DNA of 64,000 nucleotides. Source: Diplocloster modestus (GTDB lineage: Bacteria > Bacillota > Clostridia > Lachnospirales > Lachnospiraceae). The notes below the pieces were generated by a model. The model was not told the origin of the DNA. It searched no databases and worked only from the letters and a program-made list of their open reading frames with translations. The stretch lies in the NCBI RefSeq assembly GCF_019042245.1, contig NZ_JAHQCX010000009.1, forward strand, positions 124,001-188,000, written 5' to 3'. The position numbers and the translations under genes were made by a program. Of this stretch, positions 24,636 to 33,353 are shown piece by piece. How positions within the stretch are numbered: the stretch's first letter is position 1; each line of letters opens with the position of its first letter.

Positions 24636-26504
24636 ATGAAAAAACTAGCTTTAAGTGATGAAATACTACTGACGATAGAAAAGCCTGCGCGTTACATCGG
24701 AAACGAGGTGAACTCGGTAAACAAGGATCTGGATCAGATAGATATCCGTTTCTGTATGTGCTTCCCGGACGTTTATGAGATCGGGATGTCCCATCTGGGC
24801 ATTCAGATTCTATACGATTTATTTAACCGCCGGCAGGATACCTGGTGTGAACGGGTATATTCGCCCTGGGTGGATCTGGACCGGATCATGCGGGAAAAAG
24901 GAATCCCCCTGTTCGCGCTGGAGTCACAGGATCCGGTAAAGGATTTTGATTTCCTGGGCATCACAATACAGTACGAGATGTGCTATACGAATATCCTTCA
25001 GATCCTGGATCTAAGCGGAATTCCACTGAAAGCTAAGGACCGGACATCAAAAGATCCCATCGTGATCGGCGGCGGCCCCTGTACGTATAATCCGGAGCCG
25101 CTGGCGGATTTCTTCGATCTGTTTTACATCGGAGAAGGGGAGACGGTATATGACCAGCTTCTGGATACCTATAAGGACCATCAGAAAAACGGCGGATCAC
25201 GACAGGACTTTCTGTTACGCGCCGCACAGATACCGGGAATCTACGTACCGATGTTCTATGAAACTACCTATTTGGAAGATGGTACGGTGGACAAGTTCCG
25301 TCCGGTGCGCCCGGCAGTACCGGAAGTAATCGAAAAGCAGATGGCGTTGGATGTGACCCCGCTTCCATATCCGATGAAGCCCATCGTACCGTTTATTAAG
25401 GTGACTCAGGACCGGGTGGTTCTGGAGATTCAAAGAGGCTGCATCCGGGGATGCCGTTTCTGCCAGGCCGGAATGCTATATCGCCCGACCCGGGAAAAAG
25501 ATCTGGAAGTTCTGAAGCAATATGCTTATGAAATGCTGAAAAGCACCGGCCATGAAGAAATTTCCCTAAGTTCTTTAAGCTCCAGCGATTATACACAGCT
25601 GGAGGAACTGGTCCAGTTCCTGATTGAAGAATTCAAGGGGCAGGGAATCAACATTTCTCTGCCGTCCCTTCGGATCGATTCCTTTTCCCTGGATGTCATG
25701 AGCAAGGTACAGGACGTCCGGAAAAGCAGCCTGACCTTCGCGCCGGAGGCCGGTTCCCAGCGCCTGCGCAATGTTATTAACAAGGGCCTGACCGAGGAGG
25801 ATATCTTAAACGGCGCCGCGCTCGCCTTTATGGGCGGCTGGAACCGGGTCAAGCTGTATTTTATGCTGGGGCTTCCGACGGAGACCGAGGAGGATATCCG
25901 CGGTATTGCGCATCTTTCGGAAAAAATCGCGGAACTTTATTATGATACAGTTCCGAAAGAAAACCGTTCCGGTAAATGCCAGATCGTCGCCAGCACCTCA
26001 TTTTTTGTTCCCAAGCCCTTTACTCCGTTCCAATGGGCCAGAATGTGCACAAAAGAAGAATTCTTATCCAAAGCCAGAACCGTTAACCTGGAGATTAAAA
26101 ACCAGCTGAACCGGAAAAGCATTAAATACAATTGGCATGAAGCGGATGTCACTGTGCTGGAAGGTATTTTTGCCAGAGGGGACCGGAAGATCGGCGCGGC
26201 CATTCAACTGGCCTATGAACGAGGAGCCCTTTACGACGCCTGGTCTGAATACTTTGACAATGAGCGCTGGATGAAAGCATTTGAAGACTGTGGTCTGGAT
26301 GTGGACTTCTATACAGTACGGGAACGGAAGGAAGACGAAATATTCCCATGGGATTTTATCCGGATCGGTGTGACCAAACGCCATCTCTGGAAAGAATGGG
26401 AGAGAGCTGCACAGGAAACGGTTACGCCCAACTGCCGGGAAAAATGTTCCGGATGTGGCGCAGCTGTTTATGGGGGAGGTGTCTGTTTTGAAAATCAGAA
26501 TTAA
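24636..26504 (+). CDS. TIGR03960 family B12-binding-like radical SAM protein
   Basis: A 622-residue radical SAM protein that, in Clostridia, is found next to the TIGR03936 protein and RNase G; the reaction is not established, though a link to tRNA or rRNA modification is often supposed. An N-terminal B12-binding-like domain (about 20-180) precedes the radical SAM domain, whose cluster motif is RGCIRGCRFCQAG near residue 268. The C-terminal zinc-ribbon-like NCREKCSGCG is present at about 605. GAAAGGGATAAG lies before the ATG. The next gene overlaps the end of this one. Confidence 0.93.
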   Translation: MKKLALSDEILLTIEKPARYIGNEVNSVNKDLDQIDIRFCMCFPDVYEIGMSHLGIQILYDLFNRRQDTWCERVYSPWVDLDRIMREKGIPLFALESQDPVKDFDFLGITIQYEMCYTNILQILDLSGIPLKAKDRTSKDPIVIGGGPCTYNPEPLADFFDLFYIGEGETVYDQLLDTYKDHQKNGGSRQDFLLRAAQIPGIYVPMFYETTYLEDGTVDKFRPVRPAVPEVIEKQMALDVTPLPYPMKPIVPFIKVTQDRVVLEIQRGCIRGCRFCQAGMLYRPTREKDLEVLKQYAYEMLKSTGHEEISLSSLSSSDYTQLEELVQFLIEEFKGQGINISLPSLRIDSFSLDVMSKVQDVRKSSLTFAPEAGSQRLRNVINKGLTEEDILNGAALAFMGGWNRVKLYFMLGLPTETEEDIRGIAHLSEKIAELYYDTVPKENRSGKCQIVASTSFFVPKPFTPFQWARMCTKEEFLSKARTVNLEIKNQLNRKSIKYNWHEADVTVLEGIFARGDRKIGAAIQLAYERGALYDAWSEYFDNERWMKAFEDCGLDVDFYTVRERKEDEIFPWDFIRIGVTKRHLWKEWERAAQETVTPNCREKCSGCGAAVYGGGVCFENQN

Positions 26505-27186
26505 GTTCGGCAAGTATGGTGCCATGAAATTCATCGGGCATTTGGATATTATGCGGTATTTCCAGAAAGCCATGCGCAGGGCGGGCATTCCCATCTCTTA
26601 TTCCGGTGGCTACAGCCCGCATATGATCATGTCCTTTGCGTCCCCTCTGGGTGTCGGGCTAACCAGCGGCGGGGAATACATGGATATCGAGGCGGGAGAG
26701 TGCCTTTCAAGTGAGGAGGCCGTCCGGCGATTAAATGACGTTATGGTTGAAGGAATGAAAGTATTCAGTTACCGGCTGCTCCCCGAAGATGCGGGCAACG
26801 CCATGTCGTTAGTAGCAGCGGCTGACTATCTCGTAAGTTTCCGGGAGGGCTGCGCGCCTGCCCTCGCATGGCAGGACAGGCTGCATGATTTCTTTTCTCA
26901 GACCGAAATACCAATTTTGAAAAAGACAAAGAAAAGCGAGACGGTAGTTGACATAAAGCCATTAATCCACACTCTGGCTTTATGTGAAGGCGACATAATA
27001 TCTATGCGTTTATCTGCCGGCAGTGCGGATAATCTGAAACCTGAATTAGTTATGAAAGCCTTTGCCTCCTTTATCGGTATTGAATTTCCGCCGTTTGGGA
27101 TAAAGATTCACAGAAAAGATCTCTATGCCTGGATGGAAAACAGTCTGCTTCCCTTGGAAGCGTTAGGTGATAACATTGGAGAATAA
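26488..27186 (+). CDS. TIGR03936 family radical SAM-associated protein (DUF2344)
   Basis: A 232-residue protein that always accompanies the TIGR03960 radical SAM protein. Its N-terminal KIRIKFGKYGAMKFIGHLD motif is typical, followed by SYSGGYSPHMIMSFASPL. Function is unknown. I take a TTG at 26488 as the start because GGGGGAGGTG lies 7 bases before it and the conserved motif begins there; the open frame extends 11 codons upstream. It overlaps the preceding gene by 17 bases and the RNase G gene by about 20 bases, so the three are coupled. Confidence 0.88.
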   Translation: MKIRIKFGKYGAMKFIGHLDIMRYFQKAMRRAGIPISYSGGYSPHMIMSFASPLGVGLTSGGEYMDIEAGECLSSEEAVRRLNDVMVEGMKVFSYRLLPEDAGNAMSLVAAADYLVSFREGCAPALAWQDRLHDFFSQTEIPILKKTKKSETVVDIKPLIHTLALCEGDIISMRLSAGSADNLKPELVMKAFASFIGIEFPPFGIKIHRKDLYAWMENSLLPLEALGDNIGE

Positions 27187-28402
27187 GTTAATAATTACTA
27201 AAATGCATCTGCGGGAAAAGCCACGCATTATATCCGCGTTATATGAAAACGGTATTTTGATGGAATTAACATGCGAGGAGGAGACAGCAGGGCAATTGCT
27301 GGGAAATATCTATATCGGACGCGTCAAGAATATCGTTGAAAACATCCAGGCCGCCTTTGTGGAAATAAGCAATCAGGTCATCTGTTATCTGGCTTTTCAG
27401 GATCTGAAAAATCCGATCTTTACTTCCGTCAAAACCGGGAACACATTGAAGGTTGGGGACGAGCTGCTGGTTCAGGTCAGCAAGGAAGCAGTTAAAACAA
27501 AGGCTCCTGTGGTTACCACCAACCTAAATTTCACCGGAAAATATGCGGTATTGACCACGGGCAGTCAACGGATCGGTGTATCCGCCAAGATTCCGGAAGA
27601 CAGGAAAGCGGAACTGAAAGCGCTGGTAGAGCCTTTTGCCGCCCAGGATTATGGATTTGTGGTACGAACCAATGCCAAAGCCGCCTCCGAGGAAGAACTG
27701 CGCAAGGAGATCCGGCAACTTACCGGCCAATACCGGGAGCTTTGTGAAATTGCGGCACACCGTCCGTGTTTTTCCCTGCTTCACAAAGCGTTGGAAGGAC
27801 ATATGACTCATTTACGGGATACGTATATGGAATCTCTGGATGAAATTCTGACCGATGATCCGGCGTTGTATGAAGAAATGCTGTCATATTTGTCATGTAA
27901 ACAACCGGAAGATCAGAAAAAGCTGAAGCTATACCACGATCCCTTCCCCTTAATAAAGCTGTATAATCTGGAGTCTGCTTTACAGGATGCGTTAAAAGAG
28001 CGGGTATGGCTGAAATCCGGTGCTTATCTGGTGATTCAGCAGACAGAAGCCCTGGCAGTCATTGATGTCAATACCGGTAAATTCTCCGGACATAAGCAAA
28101 TGCAGGACACATTTTTAAAGATCAATCTGGAGGCCGCGAAAGAAATTGCGAGACAAATAAGACTCCGGAATCTGTCCGGTATCATTATCGTAGATTTTAT
28201 CGACATGGAACGAAGCCAAGACCGCCAGATGCTGATGGACTCCTTTCACCATGCCCTGAAGCAGGATCCCGTCAAAACCTCATTGGTGGGAATCAGTAAA
28301 TTGAATCTGGTGGAATTAACCCGTAAAAAGATCCGAAGGCCACTGGGCGAGCAGCTGACGCAGGCCTGCCCGGTCTGCCATGGGAGTGGGTTTCTCTATT
28401 AA
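27167..28402 (+). CDS. rng: Ribonuclease E/G family protein (RNase G)
   Basis: A 411-residue endoribonuclease that cuts single-stranded RNA and helps mature rRNA. An S1 domain (about 38-120, GNIYIGRVKNIVENIQAAFVEI) is followed by the RNase H-like and DNase I-like catalytic region, with the metal-binding aspartates in AVIDVNTG (about 305) and IIVDFIDM, and a C-terminal CPVCHGSG zinc-link motif. It lacks the long scaffold of RNase E. The start is either GTG at 27167 or TTG at 27176 (with AGGTGA 5 bases before); I keep the longer form. In related genomes rplU usually follows directly; here unrelated genes intervene. Confidence 0.92.
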   Translation: MITLENKLIITKMHLREKPRIISALYENGILMELTCEEETAGQLLGNIYIGRVKNIVENIQAAFVEISNQVICYLAFQDLKNPIFTSVKTGNTLKVGDELLVQVSKEAVKTKAPVVTTNLNFTGKYAVLTTGSQRIGVSAKIPEDRKAELKALVEPFAAQDYGFVVRTNAKAASEEELRKEIRQLTGQYRELCEIAAHRPCFSLLHKALEGHMTHLRDTYMESLDEILTDDPALYEEMLSYLSCKQPEDQKKLKLYHDPFPLIKLYNLESALQDALKERVWLKSGAYLVIQQTEALAVIDVNTGKFSGHKQMQDTFLKINLEAAKEIARQIRLRNLSGIIIVDFIDMERSQDRQMLMDSFHHALKQDPVKTSLVGISKLNLVELTRKKIRRPLGEQLTQACPVCHGSGFLY

Positions 28403-28536
28403 TTTCCTATAGAGTTTCGATTGCTGTTACCGCCATTCGATGGTAAAATAAAGATGGGTATAGTCTGCGGCTATGGCCGGTTCTGAAGTAATTGGGATTG
28501 GAAACAGGCGGGTTATAGGAATATGGGGTGAAAGAG

Positions 28537-29514
28537 ATGCGGATCGAGCAATTGCGTTATATTTTGACCGTGTACGAGGAAAAATCCATTTCCAGGGCGG
28601 CTAAAAAATTATTTATGTCACAGCCTTCGCTGAGCAATTCGATTTCCAGTTTGGAGAAAGAATTGGGTGCCTCTTTGTTTGAACGCGGCAGGGACGGTGT
28701 GACCGCCACGGAATTCGGGATGCAGATTATCCAGAAGGCCCGGAAGGTACTGGGGGAAGTGGATGATATCATGGCCATCTCTTATAATGAGGTGGCAAAT
28801 CAGGTGGCTACACTGCAGGTGCTGTGCGTCCCTTTGTTTTGCAACTGGCTGATTATCGAGACGATGTTCGAGATGAAGAAACGGTTCCCGAAAATAGATC
28901 TTGTGGTGGTGGAGCAAAAGAATATCGATATGATCAACGGCCTGATGGATTCGTCCGCCTTTGTGGGCATACTGGGGATCGGCGCAAAATACAGGGATGC
29001 CTATGAACAGCACATCAAAAATGCGGACCTGCATTTTACCCCTTTATTTGCCAATGGCATCTGCGCCTATGTCAATAAAAACCATGCGCTGGCGGATAAG
29101 GAATACATTACTTTGAAAGACCTGGAGAAGGAAACGATCATTACCTATGATGATTTCCGCTATAATACGGTCCTGAACGGAAATTCTTTTGCCAATATCA
29201 GTCATCAGGGCGGCAGCCAGTCCTTATATTTGCTGAATGACAGCGAAAATATTAAGAATCTGGTGGCAAGCAATCACGGGATCGCGGTTTTGCCCAACTC
29301 CTTTGCCATCAATAATGTTTTTATCCAAATGGGTCTTGTAAAAGTGCGAGAGATCGCAGACCTGAATGAATCCCTGATTGTCGGTGTAATCAGCAGAAAG
29401 GGAAGGGAATATTCGATTCCGGAAAACGGATTTCTCGACTGTATGAAAAAAATTGCAAAGAAGTACAAACAAACTAATTTATATCAATTCGTGCCCGTGC
29501 CGGAAGCCAGATAG
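28537..29514 (+). CDS. LysR family transcriptional regulator
   Basis: A 325-residue regulator with the LysR winged helix at about 1-60 (MRIEQLRYILTVYEEKSISRAAKKLFMSQPSLSNSI broken over helix 1 and the recognition helix) and a periplasmic-binding-type effector domain at about 90-300. The ATG at 28537 is preferred, with GGGGTG upstream; a GTG nine bases earlier is possible. It lies upstream of and codirectional with acyl-CoA dehydrogenase and enoyl-CoA hydratase genes, separated from them by 214 bases that contain a TTTTCACATAATTTCACGTGAGAAA-like inverted sequence around 29662-29686, so it likely controls them. The effector is unknown. Confidence 0.9.
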   Translation: MRIEQLRYILTVYEEKSISRAAKKLFMSQPSLSNSISSLEKELGASLFERGRDGVTATEFGMQIIQKARKVLGEVDDIMAISYNEVANQVATLQVLCVPLFCNWLIIETMFEMKKRFPKIDLVVVEQKNIDMINGLMDSSAFVGILGIGAKYRDAYEQHIKNADLHFTPLFANGICAYVNKNHALADKEYITLKDLEKETIITYDDFRYNTVLNGNSFANISHQGGSQSLYLLNDSENIKNLVASNHGIAVLPNSFAINNVFIQMGLVKVREIADLNESLIVGVISRKGREYSIPENGFLDCMKKIAKKYKQTNLYQFVPVPEAR

Positions 29515-29728
29515 GGTATACTTTACAGCATCCCTTAATACATGCTCTGCGGGCGGGGTCGCAGCATAGCTGCTCCTTATGGTATATCTTCGGCCTATGG
29601 CACATACAAGTTTCGAGTATTATACACCTCCTTCTTTTCGCTATATAATTGTTTTGACAGGATTTTCACATAATTTCACGTGAGAAACAGGCAAAACCAA
29701 AAAGCGAAAATAAGGAGGTTTTTATGTT

Positions 29729-30844
29729 ATGGGGCGTTTATTAACAGATGAACAGCAATTAATTATGCAGACCGTCCGTCAGTTCGCGGTGGAAGAGATC
29801 CGTCCCCGCGCCATGGAAGTGGATCTGGGCAATACCTTTCCGTTTGATCTGAACAAGCGCTGCGGAGAGTTAGGTTTTATCGGCGCAGATGTCCCGGAAG
29901 AATTCGGGGGAGCGGGATTAGACATCAATTCCTCGCTGCTGATTCTGGAGGAAATCTCCAAAGAATGCCCTGCTCTAGGATGCAGTATGATGGTCAGCAT
30001 GACCCTTCCTCTGTTCCTGTGCTGCAGTGCGAATCCGGAGCATAAGCAATATATCAAGCCATTAATCAGTGGAGAAAAAGTGGGTGCCATCGCCCAGACG
30101 GACCCGGCCGGTGTGCTGAATATGGCAGAATGGCCGATTTTGGCAGTCCGGGAAGGTGACGAATTCGTTCTGAACGGAACCAAATTATTTGTGACGAATT
30201 CCCACGCAGCGGATTACTACATGGTATCCGGCCTGTGTGAAGGAAAGCCCTGCGACTTTTTCGTAAAAAAGGATTCCCCCGGTTTCGGCAGCGGACATAT
30301 TGAACGGAAAATGGGTATGAACGGAGCCAGCAACGGAACGATCACCTTACATAATGTCCGCATCCCCGTATCCGACCAGCTGATCGTTTCAAGCTATCTG
30401 CCGAACCTGGCTGCCGGTTATCTGCATATGTCGGCCGTGGCTCTTGGAACGATGGAAGGAGCTTACGAGAAGACCCGTGAATATCTGAATATCCGTACCA
30501 ACAAGATGCGGCCGATCATCGAAATGCAGGTAGCCGCCCATAAACTGGCCAGAATCAAGACTAAGATCGAAGTATGCCGATCCTTTATCAATGACGTATC
30601 CACTCTGATCGAGGCAAACCGCCCGGATAATACGCTGATCCGCATGGTAAAGGCTTTCGTAACAGAAACCGCCGTAGACTGTACCAGGGAATGCGTCCAG
30701 CTGTATGGCGGCCTGGGCTATTGTGAAGATACCGGCATCGCCCATTATATGAGAGACGCCATGGGCACAACCGTAGGTGATCTGACTTCCGACATTCAAT
30801 ATGATCTGATCGCCAAAAAGCTGGCGAAACAGGATAAAAAATAG
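29729..30844 (+). CDS. Acyl-CoA dehydrogenase family protein with an aspartate base
   Basis: A 371-residue flavoprotein with the N-terminal helical, middle beta and C-terminal helical domains of acyl-CoA dehydrogenases, which oxidise the alpha-beta bond of acyl-CoA (or run in reverse). The middle domain has AIAQTDPAG and KLFVTNSHAADYY, and the C-terminal flavin region has QLYGGLGYCEDTGIAHYMRDA. Where medium-chain enzymes carry the base glutamate (YEGT), this protein reads GDLT, an aspartate. AGGAGG lies 10 bases before the ATG at 29729. It is cotranscribed with an enoyl-CoA hydratase. Physiological substrate unknown; no electron-transfer flavoprotein genes are adjacent. Confidence 0.9.
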   Translation: MGRLLTDEQQLIMQTVRQFAVEEIRPRAMEVDLGNTFPFDLNKRCGELGFIGADVPEEFGGAGLDINSSLLILEEISKECPALGCSMMVSMTLPLFLCCSANPEHKQYIKPLISGEKVGAIAQTDPAGVLNMAEWPILAVREGDEFVLNGTKLFVTNSHAADYYMVSGLCEGKPCDFFVKKDSPGFGSGHIERKMGMNGASNGTITLHNVRIPVSDQLIVSSYLPNLAAGYLHMSAVALGTMEGAYEKTREYLNIRTNKMRPIIEMQVAAHKLARIKTKIEVCRSFINDVSTLIEANRPDNTLIRMVKAFVTETAVDCTRECVQLYGGLGYCEDTGIAHYMRDAMGTTVGDLTSDIQYDLIAKKLAKQDKK

Positions 30845-30911
30845 CAGCTTATAAAAAAATAGCAGCCTGTAAAAAATAGCGTCGCCCGAAACAGAAAGGA
30901 GTTGTACCAGA

Positions 30912-31679
30912 ATGGCATATGAAACATTAATATATGAGAAACAAGATAAAATCGCCGTAATCACCCTGAATCGGCCGGAATGTCTGAACGCGTTTAACAA
31001 TATATCCTTCCAGGATATCAAAGCCGCCATCATCAAGGCCGGGGATGATTCCGATATCCGGGTAATCGTTCTCAAAGGAAGCGAGAGGGCATTTTCAGCA
31101 GGAGACGATATCAAGTATATGACCAGCGGTGCGGTCACAGACGGAGACGTTTGGACCGCACTGATGCAGGAATGTGTCGGAGAGATCTCCCGGTGCAAGA
31201 AACCGGTCATCGCCGCGGTATCCGGTGTAGCCATGGGTGGAGGCTTTGAATTAGCCCTCATGTGTGACATGATGTATGTAGCCGAAGGCACGAAGCTGGC
31301 GCTCCCTGAGATCAAGATCGGTGCGATTCCGATCTGCGGCGGGATCTCCAAAATAGCCAAATGTGCCGGTTCCAAATGGGCCAAATATCTGGCCATGACC
31401 GGCGATTCCATCACGCCTGAGCTTGCGTTCCAGCTTGGCCTGGTCCAGAAAGTGGTTCCCGCAGATAAGCTTCTGGAAGAAGTTATGATACTGGCCGGAA
31501 AGCTGGCCATGATGCCGGTAGAAATGTTGTCCGTTGTGAAGAGAGTCGCTGATATCTCTGAGGACATGACCAACGAGAGAGGCCTGATCGCCGAGCGTGA
31601 TTATATGAATTATATCTCCAGAATCGGAGTCGGAGCCGAAGCGGCCAAAGCCTGGATGGCTGCAAAAAAGAAAAAGTAA
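30912..31679 (+). CDS. Enoyl-CoA hydratase/isomerase family protein
   Basis: A 255-residue crotonase-fold enzyme that adds water to, or isomerises, an enoyl-CoA. The oxyanion-hole segments ERAFSAGDDIKYM and AAVSGVAMGGGFELALMCD are present, and both general acid/base glutamates of hydratases are kept (GGGFEL and ALPEI, about residues 115 and 135). AAAGGAG lies 11 bases before the ATG. It follows the acyl-CoA dehydrogenase by 67 bases, so together they would perform two successive beta-oxidation-like steps, or their reversal, on an unknown CoA ester. A strong terminator follows after 12 bases. Confidence 0.92.
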   Translation: MAYETLIYEKQDKIAVITLNRPECLNAFNNISFQDIKAAIIKAGDDSDIRVIVLKGSERAFSAGDDIKYMTSGAVTDGDVWTALMQECVGEISRCKKPVIAAVSGVAMGGGFELALMCDMMYVAEGTKLALPEIKIGAIPICGGISKIAKCAGSKWAKYLAMTGDSITPELAFQLGLVQKVVPADKLLEEVMILAGKLAMMPVEMLSVVKRVADISEDMTNERGLIAERDYMNYISRIGVGAEAAKAWMAAKKKK

Positions 31680-31691
31680 TCTACTTCGTAA

Positions 31692-31717
31692 GGCCGGTCA
31701 ATTGCCGGCCTTTTTTT
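31692..31717 (+). terminator. Terminator after the enoyl-CoA hydratase gene
   Basis: GGCCGG (31692-31697) and CCGGCC (31705-31710) form the stem, followed by seven T. The large palindrome begins 12 bases later. Confidence 0.92.
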
Positions 31718-31729
31718 GCTGGGGGGGCC

Positions 31730-32009
31730 GGGCTGATAGGGGAGAGGCGGTCTTGTCGCGGCGGGCGGATCTTCTCGTGAGGGCAAATCGCTTCGGCCGG
31801 ACCTAAGAACGGGTAACTCCGATGGCGTGAGAACCTCTTATTGGCATGGCTTGGAACAAACTCGCCAAAAATACGGCTCGAACAGTGTTCCAGGCCATGC
31901 GAGGTTCTCCCGCCATCTGCGTAACCCGTTCTAAGATCCGGTCTCAAGCGATTTGCCCTCACGAGAAGATCCGCCCGCCGCGACAAGACCGCCTCTCCCC
32001 TATCAGCCC
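31730..32009. repeat. 280-bp near-palindrome with perfect 64-bp arms
   Basis: Arms 31730-31793 and 31946-32009 are perfect reverse complements over 64 bases. Inside them the complementarity goes on imperfectly (for example AGAACGGG, GATGGCG and GAGAACCTC on one side against their complements on the other) to the centre near 31870, so the whole 280 bases can fold on themselves. It is G+C-rich compared with its flanks. Frames crossing it are chance products of the repeat. No transposase or terminal target duplication is visible. Most of the rest of the 600-base gap holds the rplU promoter and leader. Confidence 0.93.
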
Positions 32010-32150
32010 TGCTCTGGTACTCTTGTATATTTAAACTATATTATGTTAAACTAGGAGTTAATGAAACGTACCCATCAATTAAGCCGCCCCTTGCCTCCGC
32101 GCTCCGGACCTTTAATAATAATAAACGTGATAATATAAATTTCAAATCTC

Positions 32151-32179
32151 TTGACAGTGATACCAAATCATGGTAGACT
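32151..32179 (+). promoter_or_regulatory. Promoter of rplU-prp-rpmA
   Basis: TTGACA at 32151-32156 and TAGACT at 32174-32179 with a 17-base spacer. Confidence 0.8.
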
Positions 32180-32185
32180 ATACCA

Positions 32186-32277
32186 GTGTGCCGCGCAACG
32201 AGGTTATAAGTGATGGTATTTTTAAATAAAATTTCATCCACCATAGTTGGCGAGTAATGGATATAGGAGGTGCCAAT
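32186..32277 (+). promoter_or_regulatory. Probable L21 leader (ribosomal protein autoregulatory RNA)
   Basis: About 92 bases between the promoter and rplU can fold into a structure with GTGATGG pairing to CCATCAC-like partners (here CCACCAT), the position and size expected for the Firmicute L21 leader family. The assignment rests on context and partial pairing; a covariance-model search was not possible. AGGAGGTGCC at its end is the rplU ribosome binding site. Confidence 0.5.
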
Positions 32278-32586
32278 ATGTACGCGATTATTGCAACAGG
32301 CGGTAAACAGTACAAAGTAGCAGAAGGCGATGTTATCCGTGTAGAAAAACTCGGTGTTGAAGCTGGTTCTACTTATACGTTTGACCAGGTTCTCGCAGTC
32401 AGCAATGACGGTTTGAAGGTCGGAAATCCCACTGTAGACGGTGCAACTGTAAATGCTACCGTTGTAGGCGATGGTAAAGAAAAAAAAGTTATCGTTTACA
32501 AGTACAAGAGAAAATCCGGTTATCATAAGAAAAACGGTCACAGACAGCAGTATACCGAACTTAAGATCGATAAGATCAATGCTTAA
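32278..32586 (+). CDS. rplU: 50S ribosomal protein L21
   Basis: Structural protein of the large ribosomal subunit that binds 23S rRNA near L20. The 102-residue protein has the standard start [14 protein letters not shown] and the C-terminal [18 protein letters not shown] basic segment (here [19 protein letters not shown]). The ATG at 32278, with AGGAGGTGCC upstream, is the true start; the seven codons open upstream are leader sequence. First gene of rplU-prp-rpmA. Confidence 0.98.
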   Translation: MYAIIATGGKQYKVAEGDVIRVEKLGVEAGSTYTFDQVLAVSNDGLKVGNPTVDGATVNATVVGDGKEKKVIVYKYKRKSGYHKKNGHRQQYTELKIDKINA

Positions 32587-32588
32587 TC

Positions 32589-32921
32589 ATGATTCGAATA
32601 ACGATTTATAAAAACAGAAATAAGGATTATATCGGTCTGAAAGCGCTGGGACATGCCGGTGCGGCCCGTTATGGAAGTGATGTGGTCTGCGCTGCGGTAT
32701 CCGTGCTGATTACAAATACATTTAATGCGATTGAATCTTTGACAGAAGAGACGTTGAAATGTAAAACCGATGAATCCAGAGGTTTAATGGCTGTAAAATT
32801 CAATAAGACGCCGGGTAGTCAGGCAGTTCTGCTGATGGATGCTCTGGTATTGGGTTTGAAAGCAGTAGAAGCTCAACATTATAACCGAGGTTATATCCGA
32901 TTGAATTTCAAGGAGGTGTAA
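32589..32921 (+). CDS. prp: Ribosomal-processing cysteine protease Prp
   Basis: Cleaves the N-terminal extension of L27 before ribosome assembly, an essential step in Firmicutes and related phyla. The 110-residue protein has the catalytic His22 (ALGHAG) and Cys34 (SDVVCAAVS), at the same positions as in the S. aureus enzyme. The start codon lies 2 bases after the rplU stop, so the genes are translationally coupled, and its substrate L27 is encoded next. Confidence 0.97.
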   Translation: MIRITIYKNRNKDYIGLKALGHAGAARYGSDVVCAAVSVLITNTFNAIESLTEETLKCKTDESRGLMAVKFNKTPGSQAVLLMDALVLGLKAVEAQHYNRGYIRLNFKEV

Positions 32922-32925
32922 TACC

Positions 32926-33210
32926 ATGATTCAGATGAACCTTCAATTCTTTGCTCATAAAAAAGGGGTAGGTTCCACAAAGAACGGCCGTGATTCCGAG
33001 TCCAAGAGACTGGGTGCCAAAAGAGCCGACGGACAGTTTGTAAAAGCCGGCAACATTCTTTACAGACAGCGTGGAACAAAGATTCACCCTGGTGTAAACG
33101 TTGGACGTGGAGGCGACGATACCTTGTTTGCTACATCAGACGGTATCGTTCGATTTGAAAGAAAAGGAAGAGACAAGAAACAAGTTTCTGTCGTTCCGGT
33201 ATCTAAATAA
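32926..33210 (+). CDS. rpmA: 50S ribosomal protein L27 (Prp-processed form)
   Basis: Large-subunit protein whose N-terminal tail reaches the peptidyl transferase centre. The 94 residues start with a short extension ending MNLQFF before AHKKG; cleavage by Prp after the second Phe (residue 9) gives the mature N-terminus. The extension motif is the one known for Firmicute L27. AAGGAGG precedes the ATG, 4 bases after the prp stop. A strong terminator lies 10 bases downstream. Confidence 0.98.
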   Translation: MIQMNLQFFAHKKGVGSTKNGRDSESKRLGAKRADGQFVKAGNILYRQRGTKIHPGVNVGRGGDDTLFATSDGIVRFERKGRDKKQVSVVPVSK

Positions 33211-33219
33211 TTGACCATA

Positions 33220-33251
33220 AGACCTCAAATCAGCGATTTGAGGTCTTTTTT
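33220..33251 (+). terminator. Terminator of rplU-prp-rpmA
   Basis: AGACCTCAAATC (33220-33231) pairs perfectly with GATTTGAGGTCT (33235-33246), followed by a run of T to 33251. Confidence 0.95.
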
Positions 33252-33285
33252 CTTATTTCATAGGAAAGTGCTCCTATGAAATAAG
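33252..33285. repeat. Interspersed hairpin repeat (TTTCATAGGAGCACTTTC type)
   Basis: Perfect 14-bp arms (CTTATTTCATAGGA at 33252-33265, its complement at 33272-33285) with a 6-base loop. The arm plus loop, 21 bases, is found again in inverse orientation at 9686-9706. It directly abuts the rpmA terminator. Confidence 0.85.
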
Positions 33286-33353
33286 AAACGCTCCGCGGGG
33301 ATCGCACGGCGGCGGAAAGGAAGATGCCGCTTGCGCGGCCCGCCGCAGGCGGA

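Noticed and set aside
29724..29744. ATG at 29724 as the acyl-CoA dehydrogenase start
   Set aside because: It is closer to the AGGAGG but opens a frame of only six codons; the real frame starts at 29729.
30389..31573. 394-codon open frame opposite the acyl-CoA dehydrogenase and hydratase genes
   Set aside because: Both plus-strand genes are complete with good start sites; the antisense product resembles no family.
31681..32034. Two open frames crossing the 280-bp palindrome
   Set aside because: They mirror each other because the DNA is palindromic, share the same residues at their ends and have no start signals.
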